A DNA stretch of 64,000 nt from contig NZ_CP025512.1 in the NCBI RefSeq assembly GCF_003491345.1, positions 62,001 to 126,000 of the forward strand, written 5' to 3'. This stretch comes from Neorhizobium sp. SOG26 (GTDB lineage: Bacteria; Pseudomonadota; Alphaproteobacteria; Rhizobiales; Rhizobiaceae). The notes below the pieces were generated by a model. That model saw nothing but the letters and a program-made list of their open reading frames with translations, searched no databases and was not told where the DNA came from. The position numbers and the translations under genes are program-made. Each line of letters starts with the position of its first letter. Within the stretch, counting starts at the first letter, position 1. Below are positions 8,279-17,403 of this stretch, in pieces.

Positions 8279-9631
8279 ATGTCTGCGGCGATCATCGATA
8301 AATATGGCGACGCGCGGCTGCCGCGCTACACGAGCTACCCCACGGCGCCGAACTTCACGAAGAATTTCGATGGCTCGGTCTATCCGCAATGGCTGCAGGC
8401 CCTTCCGCAGGATGAGCCAACCTCGCTTTACGTTCACATCCCCTTCTGTCGTGCCATGTGCTGGTATTGCGGCTGCCACACGACGGTGACGCAGAAGGAT
8501 CGGCCGATCATCGAATACATGGAAACGCTGCATCGGGAAGTGGAGCTCCTGGCGCTGGCGCGCAACGAGAGCTTCTCGATCGGCGAGATCCATTTTGGTG
8601 GCGGCACCCCGACCATCATGAAGCCTGACGAGTTCGTGGCACTGGTACATGCCTTCCGTGATCGTTTGGGTTTTGCGCCCACCGTCAACATCGCCATCGA
8701 GATCGACCCGCGCACGCTGCAGTCTGATATGGTGGCCGCGCTGGCCGAAGCCGGTGTCACGCGCGCCAGCCTGGGTGTCCAGAGCTTTGACCTGAAGGTG
8801 CAGCGCGCCATCAACCGCGTCCAGAGCGTCGAGCAGACCATGGCGGCGGTCTCGAGCCTGCGCGGCGTCGGCATCAATGCGATCAATTTCGACCTGATCT
8901 ATGGCCTGCCGCATCAGACGGTGGAGTCCTGCATCGAGACCGTCGAGGCCGCGGTTGCCATGCGGCCGAATCGTCTGGCGGTCTTCGGTTATGCGCATGT
9001 ACCGAGCTTCAAGAAGCACCAACGCCTGATCCAGGAAGAAGCGCTGCCGGATGCGCCGGAGCGTGCCTTGCAGGCTGCGGCGATGGCGCAGGCGCTTGTT
9101 GCGGCCGGCTATGTGCAGATCGGTCTCGACCATTTCGCGCTGCCGGATGATGATCTGGCTCTCGCGCAGGCCGAAGGCCGGCTGCATCGCAACTTCCAGG
9201 GTTACACGACCGATAACTGCGAAACCCTCATCGGCCTTGGCGCCTCGTCCATCGGCCGCCTGCCGCAGGGTTACGTTCAGAACGAAGTGCCGCATGGGCT
9301 TTACGCGAGCCGCGTCGCGAGTGGCGAGTTGCCTATAGCCAAGGGCTACCACCTCACACCGGAAGATCGGCTGCGGGCCGCCATCATCGAAAGGATCATG
9401 TGCGACTTTGCGGTTGATGTCGAAGCGCTCGCTTGCGCACATGGTTTTGAAGCAAACGATCTTCTCCGGCACAATGACCGGCTGGATGAACTGGAAAGTG
9501 ACGGGCTGATCCAGCGCGATGGTGGCCGCATCACGATTTCGGAGGAGCATCGTTTTATCGTGCGCGCCGCCGCATCGGCGTTTGACGCGTATCTGAACCA
9601 GGCGGGACGCTCCTTCAGCAAGGCAGCTTGA
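8279..9631 (+). CDS. hemN: Oxygen-independent coproporphyrinogen III oxidase
   Basis: Radical-SAM enzyme that converts coproporphyrinogen III to protoporphyrinogen IX without oxygen in haem synthesis. The 450 residues are close to E. coli HemN (457). The 4Fe-4S motif CRAMCWYCGC occurs near residue 62, with HIPFC before it and FGGGTPT after. The order YTSYPTAP at the N-terminus is typical of HemN rather than the shorter HemW-like proteins. GAGGAG lies 4 nt before the ATG. An FNR-type box lies upstream, so induction under low oxygen is likely. Confidence 0.95.
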   Translation: MSAAIIDKYGDARLPRYTSYPTAPNFTKNFDGSVYPQWLQALPQDEPTSLYVHIPFCRAMCWYCGCHTTVTQKDRPIIEYMETLHREVELLALARNESFSIGEIHFGGGTPTIMKPDEFVALVHAFRDRLGFAPTVNIAIEIDPRTLQSDMVAALAEAGVTRASLGVQSFDLKVQRAINRVQSVEQTMAAVSSLRGVGINAINFDLIYGLPHQTVESCIETVEAAVAMRPNRLAVFGYAHVPSFKKHQRLIQEEALPDAPERALQAAAMAQALVAAGYVQIGLDHFALPDDDLALAQAEGRLHRNFQGYTTDNCETLIGLGASSIGRLPQGYVQNEVPHGLYASRVASGELPIAKGYHLTPEDRLRAAIIERIMCDFAVDVEALACAHGFEANDLLRHNDRLDELESDGLIQRDGGRITISEEHRFIVRAAASAFDAYLNQAGRSFSKAA

Positions 9632-9726
9632 TCCGTCCGGTCTGGCTAAGAGCGTGCTTTTTCGGTTGATCGGCATCCTGTGGCGTGCCACCTGCTGCAG
9701 CACTTGGGATGTGTCGGGGATCGAAG

Positions 9727-11271
9727 ATGCGCGATCGGAATGGAGCGGCAGGATCGCTCGAAAGCTCTGGCGGAGCCGGCAAGCTGGCCGGCCTTCTTTC
9801 GCAGGGCCTGTGGTCGCTCCTCGTCTTCATTGGGCTTTACTGCATCCTCAGCATGCTCGTGCGCCTCGCGTTGCCGAACGCGCTGACGCTGGATGAAGCC
9901 GAGCAATCGCTGTTCTCGCAATACTGGCTGCTGGGTTACGGGCCGCAGCCGCCGTTCTTCAACTGGGTGCAGAACGCTGTCGTGAGTGTTTTCGGCATCT
10001 CGCTGTTCGCGCTCGTCCTGCCAAAATTCGCGATGCTGTTCCTGGCCTACACCTTCTTCGGCCTGGCGGTGCGTGAGCTGGGTCATCGCCCCGGTTTCGT
10101 CGCGGTTGCGACGCTCAGCCTGCTGACGCTGCCGCAGGTTTCCTACATGCCGCAGCAGGACCTGACCCACACGGTCGCGGTTCTTATGGCAACTGCCCTG
10201 TTTCTCTATGGGCTGTTCCGCATTCTGATGCGGCCGGATTTGCTGGGTTACCTGATCCTGGGGTTTGCGGCCGGCATCGGCACCATCTCGAAATATAACT
10301 TTGTGCTTCTGCCAGCGGCGACCTTCATTGCCGTCCTGGCGGATCGGGAATGGCGCGAGCGGTTGCTCGACCCGCGTATCCTCCTGACGGCCCTCGCCGG
10401 GTTAATCGTGGTTCTGCCCCACGGGCTCTGGCTGCTTGGCAACCTTGATCTCGCCAGTGCCGGCACGATCGGCAAGATGGTCGAGGCGAACGCACCGCAA
10501 GGCATGACTCGCATCATCCGCGCGCTCGGGTCGCTCGCGCTCGCTTGCATCGCCTTTGGCGCACTGGCGGTCATCATCTTCGGCATCGCCTTCAAGGGGC
10601 AGTTCAAGCGCAGCCTCGTAACAGGCACGCAGGTGACGCGGCTGCTTGGCCGGATCATGCTGGTCTCGCTCTTGGGGGTCGTAGTCGTCATCCTGGTCGC
10701 CGGCACGACGAAGATCACCGAACGCTGGCTTGATCCTTATCTCCTGGTCTTCCCGCTTTACCTGTTGCTGAAGCTGGACCACGCCGGAGCGGATGTTGGA
10801 GGCAGCCTGAAGCGTTTGGTGCCCGTATTCCTCATCATCATGGCCATCACGCTTCTGCCGCTGGCAGGCAAGACGGTAACGGGCGAGCTGACCGGATCCT
10901 ACACGCGCATCAACTATCCTTTCGCGGCGGCTGCGGACATCCTGAAGACAGAAGGTCAGCCGGCGCTCATCGTGGCGGCGGGCATGCATCTCGCTGGCAA
11001 TATGCGCATGCAGTTTCCGGATGTGTCCGTGATCGATGCCGATCAAGTCATTGCCGGTTTCCCATCGCGCGAGGCGATGAAGGCGCCCGTGCTTGCGGTC
11101 TGGTACGATAACGGCTCAACTGGAAGCGAACCTCTGCCGATCAACCTCTCGCAGGTCGAGGCACTGGGGCTCGCTCCCGGGCGGGCAAAAACGCTGGCGC
11201 TTCCCTTTTCTTTTGGAGACGGTAAGACCGAACTGCGGCTAGGTTATGCTTGGCTGGGTGCTGCTCCTTAA
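9727..11271 (+). CDS. GT39-family (PMT_2/ArnT-like) membrane glycosyltransferase
   Basis: A 514-residue polytopic protein with about 10-12 membrane segments. Near the N-terminus is NALTLDEAEQ, matching the acidic DE pair of the PMT/ArnT fold that uses a polyprenyl-phosphate sugar donor. LLGYGPQPPFFNWVQ follows in the first periplasmic loop. Such enzymes modify lipid A or surface polysaccharide on the periplasmic side. The ATG at 9727 has GGGG about 7 nt upstream and is chosen over 9685. Neighbours give no pathway: hemN lies before it and an SDR gene after it. The sugar and acceptor cannot be predicted. Confidence 0.82.
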   Translation: MRDRNGAAGSLESSGGAGKLAGLLSQGLWSLLVFIGLYCILSMLVRLALPNALTLDEAEQSLFSQYWLLGYGPQPPFFNWVQNAVVSVFGISLFALVLPKFAMLFLAYTFFGLAVRELGHRPGFVAVATLSLLTLPQVSYMPQQDLTHTVAVLMATALFLYGLFRILMRPDLLGYLILGFAAGIGTISKYNFVLLPAATFIAVLADREWRERLLDPRILLTALAGLIVVLPHGLWLLGNLDLASAGTIGKMVEANAPQGMTRIIRALGSLALACIAFGALAVIIFGIAFKGQFKRSLVTGTQVTRLLGRIMLVSLLGVVVVILVAGTTKITERWLDPYLLVFPLYLLLKLDHAGADVGGSLKRLVPVFLIIMAITLLPLAGKTVTGELTGSYTRINYPFAAAADILKTEGQPALIVAAGMHLAGNMRMQFPDVSVIDADQVIAGFPSREAMKAPVLAVWYDNGSTGSEPLPINLSQVEALGLAPGRAKTLALPFSFGDGKTELRLGYAWLGAAP

Positions 11272-11304
11272 GGCTGCGCCAAATCTGGGAAAATCAGGAG
11301 AGGA

Positions 11305-12018
11305 ATGGCAATGGCGGAAACGGAAAAGGTCGCGCTGATCACCGGTGGTGGTCGTGGAATGGGTGAGGCGATCGCACGCGAACTTCATTCCCAGGGCTAC
11401 AAGCTGGCGCTGATGTCGCCGTCGGAAAGCTGCGAAAAGCTTGCCGCGGAACTCGGCGGTGTCGCCTCGCGCGGCGTGGCGGAAAAGGCGGAAGACATCC
11501 AGGCGATCTTCGACTTGACGATGAAGACCTATGGCCGCATCGACGCCGTCGTTAATCATACCGGCCATCCGCCGAAAGGTGACCTGCTCGACATCACCGA
11601 CGAGAACTGGGCGCTCGGCTCGGACATGATGATCCTGTCGCTGGTGCGCATGGCGCGGCTGGTGACGCCGGTGATGCAGAAACAAGGCAAGGGCGCCTTC
11701 GTCAACATCACCACCTTTGCCGCCTTCGAGCCCTCGCTGATCTTCCCGGTGTCCTGCACCTATCGTGCCGCGGCCGGCGCCTTTACCAAGCTCTACGCCG
11801 ATCGTTACGCGGCCGACAACATCCGCATGAACTGCATCCTGCCGGGCTATATCGACAGCCTCAACCACAAGCCGGAAACAGCAGACAAGGTGCCGATGAA
11901 GCGCATCGGTCAGGTCGAGGAGATCGCCAAGACCGCTGCCTTCCTGCTGTCGGACGGTGCCGGCTACATCACCGGCCAGAACATCCGGGTCGATGGCGGC
12001 ATCACCCGGCACGTGTAA
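11305..12018 (+). CDS. Atypical short-chain dehydrogenase/reductase
   Basis: A 237-residue SDR-fold protein. The cofactor motif TGGGRGMG (about 14-21) is intact, and the C-terminal DGAGYITGQNIRVDGG is classical. The catalytic region is odd: an ungapped alignment of NITTFAAFEPSLIFPVSCTY with normal SDRs puts Ser at the Tyr position and Arg at the Lys position. The only Tyr nearby is followed by RAAA rather than xxxK. It may be non-catalytic or use another mechanism. AGGAG lies 4 nt before ATG 11305 and 10 nt before ATG 11311, so either start is possible. It ends 15 bp before the proline-racemase-family gene and is probably co-transcribed. Confidence 0.85.
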   Translation: MAMAETEKVALITGGGRGMGEAIARELHSQGYKLALMSPSESCEKLAAELGGVASRGVAEKAEDIQAIFDLTMKTYGRIDAVVNHTGHPPKGDLLDITDENWALGSDMMILSLVRMARLVTPVMQKQGKGAFVNITTFAAFEPSLIFPVSCTYRAAAGAFTKLYADRYAADNIRMNCILPGYIDSLNHKPETADKVPMKRIGQVEEIAKTAAFLLSDGAGYITGQNIRVDGGITRHV

Positions 12019-12033
12019 TCAGGACATACCCGC

Positions 12034-13071
12034 ATGAGATGGAAGCGTACGATCCAGTTGCTGGACGTTCATTGTGAAGGCGAAATCGGCAAGGTCGCAA
12101 TCGGCGGCGTGCCGAAGATCCCCGGCGAGACGGTCGCGGCACAGTTGCACTGGCTGAACACCGATCCGAAGGGGCAGGAACTGCGTCGCTTCCTGTGCCT
12201 GGAGCCGCGGGGAGCGCCGATCGGCTCGGTAAACCTGCTGCTGCCGGCCAAGCATCCGGATGCGGATGCTGCCTTCATCATCCTGCAGCCGGACCAGGCG
12301 CATGCAAGTTCGGGCTCGAACTCCATCTGCGTCACCACCGCGCTGCTGGAGGCTGGTATCGTCGAGATGCAGGAGCCGGAAACTGTCGTCACGCTTGAAA
12401 CCGCGGCCGGATTGGTAAAGGCCACCGCAACGTGCCGCGACGGGCGCTGTGAAAAGGTCAGGCTCACCATGGTGCCGTCCTTCGTGCACCAGTTGGACGT
12501 GACGCTCCAGACGCCGCGCTGGGGCGAGATCAAGCTTGACCTGTGTTACGGCGGCATCTTCTACGGACTGGTGGATGTTGGCCAGATCGGCCTGACGATC
12601 GAGAAGGGCAATGCGGCAGCACTTGTCGAGGCCGGCATGGTGCTGAAGAGCCTCATCAACCAGCAGATGACGGTGGTTCACCCGGATATCCCCGCGATCT
12701 CCGGCGTGGCTTACGTGATGTTCCGTGATACGGAGGCGGATGGCACGGTGCGCACCTGCACCACCATGTGGCCGGGCCGCGCCGACCGTTCACCCTGCGG
12801 CACGGGTAACTCGGCCAATCTTGCGGCACTTCACGCACGGGGCAAGGTCAAAGTGGGCGACTTGTTTAAGTCGCGTTCCATCATCGGCTCGCAATTCGAG
12901 GTAGGGCTTTCGGCGGAAACCGAGGTCGCAGGAAAGCCGGCAATCGTTCCAACGATCACCGGCCGTGGATTCACCTTCGGTCTTCACCAGATTGCGCTCG
13001 ATCCCTTCGATCCGCTCTCGGACGGCTTTGCGATGACCGATGTCTGGGGGCCATCCGCAGGGGAGATCTGA
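12034..13071 (+). CDS. Proline racemase-family enzyme, Ser/Cys type (hydroxyproline epimerase/dehydratase)
   Basis: The 345-residue product belongs to the proline racemase superfamily. The second catalytic motif DRSPCGTG is intact, but the first (usually MCGHG) reads ASSGSNS, so Ser replaces the first Cys. Ser/Cys members have been linked to 4-hydroxyproline 2-epimerase and/or trans-3-hydroxyproline dehydratase activity rather than proline racemisation; that is knowledge of the family, not shown here. AGGA lies upstream of the ATG. The stop codon abuts the stop of the convergent Sel1 gene inside a perfect palindrome. No hydroxyproline transporter or downstream catabolic gene is beside it. Confidence 0.85.
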   Translation: MRWKRTIQLLDVHCEGEIGKVAIGGVPKIPGETVAAQLHWLNTDPKGQELRRFLCLEPRGAPIGSVNLLLPAKHPDADAAFIILQPDQAHASSGSNSICVTTALLEAGIVEMQEPETVVTLETAAGLVKATATCRDGRCEKVRLTMVPSFVHQLDVTLQTPRWGEIKLDLCYGGIFYGLVDVGQIGLTIEKGNAAALVEAGMVLKSLINQQMTVVHPDIPAISGVAYVMFRDTEADGTVRTCTTMWPGRADRSPCGTGNSANLAALHARGKVKVGDLFKSRSIIGSQFEVGLSAETEVAGKPAIVPTITGRGFTFGLHQIALDPFDPLSDGFAMTDVWGPSAGEI

Positions 13072-13081
13072 TCAGATCTCC
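13062..13081. repeat. 20-bp perfect palindrome at stop-stop junction
   Basis: GGAGATCTGA is followed directly by its reverse complement. The centre lies exactly between the TGA of the rightward gene and the TGA of the leftward gene, so both proteins end in Glu-Ile. With no loop it is a poor hairpin and has no T-run. Confidence 0.8.
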
Positions 13082-14001
13082 TTGGCGCTGGAGTTGAGGG
13101 TGTCGGTGGCATCGCCAGGCTTCAGCACCAGCGAGTTGACGCCTTCGGCCATGGCCGGGTTGGAGGGAGCCGGCACGACGCCGAGTTCCTGCATCTGCAG
13201 GAACTTGTAGGCCCCGAACAGGTCGCCATGCTCGGCGGCCTGGCGATACATCTCGGCCGCCTTCTGCGCATTCGGCTCGATGCCTTCGCCCGCCTCATAC
13301 ATCAGGCCAAGGTTGATCATCGCGTCCTTGTTGCCGCGCTGGGCAGCAAGGTCGTACCAGGCAATCGCCGTCTGGTCGTCGGCCGGAACAAGCTGACCTT
13401 CGTCATAGATCGCGCCGATATTGAAGGCGGCAGTATCGTCACCTTCGGCGGCGGCCTTTTCAAACCACTCGAGCGCCTTGTTGACGTCCTTTTCCGTGCC
13501 CAAGCCGTCGCGATAGGCGACGCCGAGGTTATAGGCAGCGAGCACGTTGCCGCCCTGTGCGGCTTCCGTGTAAAGCTGGAACTCGGCCTTCTCGTCACCG
13601 AGGCGGCCCATCAGCATGCCGAAGTTCACCTTGGCGGCTGGATAATTCGCCTGGACTGCGGCGTTATACGCGCTCATCGCCTGGTCGGCCTGCTGGGCGT
13701 TGTTCAGCGCGCGGCCAAGCTGGTAGGCGAAGCGCGGGTTGCCGGTGGTCTCGAAGGCCACGCGGCAGGCATCAACAGCGGCGCCGTCGATCTCGCCGAT
13801 ACCGACCGGCGAGAACTCGCTGTTGCGCTGCTGGTCGAACGGGCTTCCGGCAAGCCGATCGCAATCAGCCTGCATGGCTGACGCGAGCTGCAACTGGGCG
13901 CGCTCTTCCGCGCCGGGCGAAACCGTCAACACGCACAAGGCCACCGCCGTGCTTGTGAATAATGCGAAACCCTTGTTGACTTTAGATGCGCTGAAAGTCA
14001 T
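13072..14001 (-). CDS. Exported Sel1-repeat protein
   Basis: About 309 residues. An N-terminal hydrophobic stretch (GFALFTSTAVALCVLTVSPGA) looks like a signal peptide. At least four Sel1/TPR-like repeats follow in the middle, with signatures such as AAYNLGVAYRDGLGTEKD, AAFNIGAIYDEG and AMINLGLMYEAGEG. Sel1 repeats form helical solenoids used for protein contacts, often in envelope or signalling roles. The ATG at 14001 has GGGG 6 nt upstream and is preferred over 14022. It is transcribed alone, convergent with the proline-racemase-family gene. Confidence 0.82.
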   Translation of the reverse strand: MTFSASKVNKGFALFTSTAVALCVLTVSPGAEERAQLQLASAMQADCDRLAGSPFDQQRNSEFSPVGIGEIDGAAVDACRVAFETTGNPRFAYQLGRALNNAQQADQAMSAYNAAVQANYPAAKVNFGMLMGRLGDEKAEFQLYTEAAQGGNVLAAYNLGVAYRDGLGTEKDVNKALEWFEKAAAEGDDTAAFNIGAIYDEGQLVPADDQTAIAWYDLAAQRGNKDAMINLGLMYEAGEGIEPNAQKAAEMYRQAAEHGDLFGAYKFLQMQELGVVPAPSNPAMAEGVNSLVLKPGDATDTLNSSAKEI

Positions 14002-14235
14002 TGTGCGCCCCGATTCATACATTCTTCAGATTGCTTAACGAACGCCCGAACCTCGAGTCGGTTCCGCGCACTTCAGCGTATTCGAATGTACGCGCCTCCT
14101 GATCCCTGCACATTTTTGTGACCGCCAGCCGTTGCCGCCGGGTGAATGACGCGCTTAGAGCATCGCTTTAGATTGTTTCGAGGCGCCGCTTGATGGTATG
14201 GCGAGGGCATCGATGACCTCTCGGAAGTGCTCCCC

Positions 14236-15273
14236 ATGAAGACCCTCACCCTTCGCCGCCCCGATGACTGGCACCTGCACCTGCGTGATGGCGCCGTCCT
14301 CAAGTGCGTCATCGGCGATTCGAGCCGCCATTTCGCCCGCGCCATCATCATGCCGAACCTCGTGCCGCCGGTGGTGACGACTGAGGATGCCAAGGCCTAT
14401 CGCGAGCGCATCATGGCCGCGCTTCCGGCCGGCGACCGCTTCCAGCCGCTGATGACGCTGTATCTCACGGAGCATACGCAGCCGGATGATGTGGAGGAGG
14501 GCAAGAAGAGCGGGCTCATCACTGCCGTAAAGCTCTACCCTGCGGGTGCGACGACCAACTCCCATGGTGGTGTTCGCAATCTTGATAATGCCATGCCGGT
14601 GCTGGAGCGCATGGCCAAGATCGGCCTGCCGCTTTGCGTCCATGGTGAGGTCACCAATCCGGAAGTGGATATCTTCGACCGCGAGGCCGTGTTCATCGAA
14701 ACGGTGCTGGAGCCCCTGCGTCGCCGCCTGCCGGAGCTCAAGGTCACCATGGAGCATGTGACCACGGCGGACGGCATCAACTACATCAAGTCGGCAGAAC
14801 GCAATCTCGCGGGCACGATCACCACGCACCACCTCATCATCAACCGCAACGCGATCCTCGTCGGCGGCATCCGCCCACATTATTACTGCCTGCCGGTCGC
14901 CAAGCGGGAAAACCACCGGCTCGCCCTGCGGGCCGCGGCAACCTCGGGCGACGCGCGGTTCTTCCTCGGCACCGATTCCGCACCGCATGTCGATCCGCTG
15001 AAGGAATGTGCCTGCGGCTGCGCCGGCATCTATACCTCGCTCAACACCATGAGCTGCCTCGCGCATGTCTTTGAGGAAGAGAATGCGCTCGACAAGCTCG
15101 AGTCCTTCGCCTCGCTGAACGGCCCAGCCTGGTATGGCCTGCCGGTCAATGAAGAAACGATCACGCTCGAAAAGCGTGACGAGCCGGCCGTCTATCCTGA
15201 AAAGCGGGACACCGAGGCAGGCGCAATCACGGTCTTCGACCCCATGTACCCGCTTCACTGGCACGTGGTTTAG
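14236..15273 (+). CDS. pyrC: Dihydroorotase, class II
   Basis: Zinc amidohydrolase that closes carbamoyl-aspartate to dihydroorotate in pyrimidine synthesis. The 345-residue length fits class II enzymes such as E. coli PyrC. Metal ligands are visible as [10 protein letters not shown] (about residues 9-18), with [11 protein letters not shown] carrying the carboxylated Lys, CVHGEV, and TDSAPH with the catalytic Asp. The ATG at 14236 has GGAAG 8 nt upstream; a GTG nine bases earlier is less likely. The pathway partner pyrE lies 1.4 kb downstream and pyrD about 44 kb away. Confidence 0.95.
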   Translation: MKTLTLRRPDDWHLHLRDGAVLKCVIGDSSRHFARAIIMPNLVPPVVTTEDAKAYRERIMAALPAGDRFQPLMTLYLTEHTQPDDVEEGKKSGLITAVKLYPAGATTNSHGGVRNLDNAMPVLERMAKIGLPLCVHGEVTNPEVDIFDREAVFIETVLEPLRRRLPELKVTMEHVTTADGINYIKSAERNLAGTITTHHLIINRNAILVGGIRPHYYCLPVAKRENHRLALRAAATSGDARFFLGTDSAPHVDPLKECACGCAGIYTSLNTMSCLAHVFEEENALDKLESFASLNGPAWYGLPVNEETITLEKRDEPAVYPEKRDTEAGAITVFDPMYPLHWHVV

Positions 15274-15342
15274 CAATTGCGGCAACACGTCAAATTGGTT
15301 GCATTTTATTCTTGCTGGTAACCATTTGGGAAGGATCGAGAA

Positions 15343-15377
15343 CTAGCGTGCAGCCGTATCATCCGCTGTCACGCTAG
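15343..15377 (+). repeat. Inverted repeat between pyrC and the GGDEF gene
   Basis: CTAGCGTG and CACGCTAG form an 8-bp stem separated by 19 nt. An inner CAG/CTG pairing could extend the stem past a one-base bulge. It ends 15 nt before the next ATG and has no T-run, so it could be a leader structure or an operator. Confidence 0.5.
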
Positions 15378-15392
15378 AAAGAACCTTCGAGC

Positions 15393-16568
15393 ATGCTTGA
15401 CTACAAGTCTCTCCTGCTGGCGCTCGGCGTATCCGCAGCATGCCTGGTGGTGACGCTTTTCGGCACCTGGTTCTCGAGGCGAACGGATTCGTTTCTGCTC
15501 ACGCTGGTGGTGGCGCTGGCGCTGATTGTCACCGGCATCTTCGCCTATAGCTCCTATACGCTGCAGAGCGGGGAGATGTGGGTCTGCATGGCGTATATCT
15601 TCCTCGTCACCGGTTTCTCGACCACCTATGCCGCCTCTGTCCAGTTCCGGACCGGGCGCAAGCCCTGGATGCTGACAGCGGTTCTTTCCATCCTCTGCAT
15701 CGCTGTCGGCCTGCCGCCGTTGCTGGCAGATCTCGATGGTGTTGGCCTGATCGTCATGAACGTCGCTGCCGCAGCCTTCCTGGTCGGCACGGGCTGGCAA
15801 TATGTCGCCGCTCGCCGCGAAGCGCCCGGCCCGTTATGCGGCATGGCAATCCTTTACGCCCTGAGCGGCCTGAGCTTCGTCCTTTGCGCCTTGGTGCTGA
15901 TCACGGAAAAGCAATGGACCCTTGGCCAAGCGCCGGACAATTGGGCTGAAAACCTCAACCTCGGCGTCTGCATCGCTGGCATGACGGGGATTGGCGCCTT
16001 GTCGCTTGCCCTGCACCAATGGCGCATGGCAGCCCATCACCGCCACGAGGCAATGACGGATGCCTTGACCGGGCTCATGAACCGTCGCGCCCTGTTCGAG
16101 GAAAACGGCCACCGGGTCCTGAAGCCATCGACCGCCGTTGTGGTCTTCGATGTCGACCGGTTCAAGTCGATCAACGACCGCTTCGGCCACGCAACCGGCG
16201 ACCTGGTCCTGAAGCTGTTCGCCGAAGACTTGAGGTCCGGGATCACGCCGGGCCAGACGGTTGCACGCCTCGGCGGCGAAGAGTTCACGATGATCCTGGA
16301 GAATGTCCTGCCGGGCCGGGCGGAAAAGGTAGCGACCGACATCTGCCGCGCCTTCGCCGCCAGGACCATTCCGGTTGGCGATACGATCCTGAAATGCACC
16401 GTGAGCGCCGGCATCGCGGTCGGGTCAGCCGGTGGCGAGCCATTCGAGGCAGTGCTCAGCCGCGCCGACAATGCGCTCTTCGAGGCCAAGCGCGGCGGGC
16501 GTGATCGCGTGGTGGTTGCCGACTACCTGCGGCCGGTTACCGTCACCGAAACACGAACCAGCGCCTGA
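15393..16568 (+). CDS. Membrane-anchored diguanylate cyclase (GGDEF)
   Basis: The 391-residue protein has six or seven N-terminal membrane segments (about 1-210) and a GGDEF domain (about 220-380). The active-site motif is GGEEF, within ARLGGEEFTM, and the substrate motif FDVDRFKSINDRFGH is intact, so synthesis of c-di-GMP from two GTP is likely. The product-inhibition RxxD site that normally lies before the GGDEF motif is absent: the position reads TPGQ. The membrane part is not a recognised sensor. It sits between pyrC and pyrE, with no obvious functional link. Confidence 0.9.
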   Translation: MLDYKSLLLALGVSAACLVVTLFGTWFSRRTDSFLLTLVVALALIVTGIFAYSSYTLQSGEMWVCMAYIFLVTGFSTTYAASVQFRTGRKPWMLTAVLSILCIAVGLPPLLADLDGVGLIVMNVAAAAFLVGTGWQYVAARREAPGPLCGMAILYALSGLSFVLCALVLITEKQWTLGQAPDNWAENLNLGVCIAGMTGIGALSLALHQWRMAAHHRHEAMTDALTGLMNRRALFEENGHRVLKPSTAVVVFDVDRFKSINDRFGHATGDLVLKLFAEDLRSGITPGQTVARLGGEEFTMILENVLPGRAEKVATDICRAFAARTIPVGDTILKCTVSAGIAVGSAGGEPFEAVLSRADNALFEAKRGGRDRVVVADYLRPVTVTETRTSA

Positions 16569-16652
16569 TCCAGGCTTTATTTCTCTGCTCGTCTGGCGGC
16601 AATCCCAGCATCCTGCTATTGCGGCGCGTGGTTCTTTAGAAGGATAGCGCGG

Positions 16653-17348
16653 ATGATACAGACCACATTTCCCGATCGTGACGTGATGGCAGAGCTGATG
16701 GCCAAGATGCTCTGGGAAATCGGCGCCGTCCATTTCAGTGCGGACAAGCCCTACAAGCTGGCCTCTGGCATGATGAGCCCCGTCTATATCGATTGCCGCA
16801 AGCTCATTTCTTACCCGCGTATCCGCTCCACGATCATGGATTTTGCAGCCGCCACCATCATGCGCGACGCTGGCTTCGAGAAGTTCGATTGCATCGCAGG
16901 TGGCGAGACGGCCGGTATCCCCTTCGCGGCCTTCCTGGCTGAGCGGCTCGGCCTGCCGATGATCTATGTCCGCAAGAAGCCGAAAGGCCATGGCCGCAGC
17001 GCGCAGATCGAAGGCTACATGCCAGAAGGTGCTCGCGTTCTCGTCATCGAGGACCTGACCACGGCTGGCGGCAGCATGTTCACCTTCATCGACGCCATCC
17101 GTGCCGCCGGCGGCGTGGTGGACCACGGCATTGCGCTCTTCTTCTATGACATTTTCCCGGAAGCCGGGCAGCGCTTCGCCAATGGCAAGGTCCAGCTTCA
17201 CCGTATCGCCACCTGGCGCAACGTGCTGGCGGTCGCACGCAACGGCAAGCTGTTTGACGAAACGACGCTGCGCGAAGTGGAAGCCTTCCTCGATGCACCT
17301 CTCGCATGGTCCGGCCGCAATGGCGGCGTGAGTGAGCTTTCGCTCTAG
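16653..17348 (+). CDS. pyrE: Orotate phosphoribosyltransferase
   Basis: Transfers the phosphoribosyl group from PRPP to orotate to give OMP. The 231-residue product has the PRPP-binding motif [13 protein letters not shown] at about 128-140, the catalytic loop [15 protein letters not shown] near 108-122 and the [13 protein letters not shown] segment near the N-terminus. AAGGA lies about 8 nt before the ATG. The fructokinase gene starts 55 bp downstream, possibly on the same transcript. Confidence 0.95.
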   Translation: MIQTTFPDRDVMAELMAKMLWEIGAVHFSADKPYKLASGMMSPVYIDCRKLISYPRIRSTIMDFAAATIMRDAGFEKFDCIAGGETAGIPFAAFLAERLGLPMIYVRKKPKGHGRSAQIEGYMPEGARVLVIEDLTTAGGSMFTFIDAIRAAGGVVDHGIALFFYDIFPEAGQRFANGKVQLHRIATWRNVLAVARNGKLFDETTLREVEAFLDAPLAWSGRNGGVSELSL

Positions 17349-17403
17349 GCAAGCGACAAAAGCTCAGTTAAGCGAGAAGCAGGAACAAGACCGGGAGGGA
17401 AGA

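Noticed and set aside
7862-9703. 613-codon antisense frame across hemN
   Set aside because: hemN on the other strand is certain with intact Fe-S motif; the antisense product shows no domain and no start signal.
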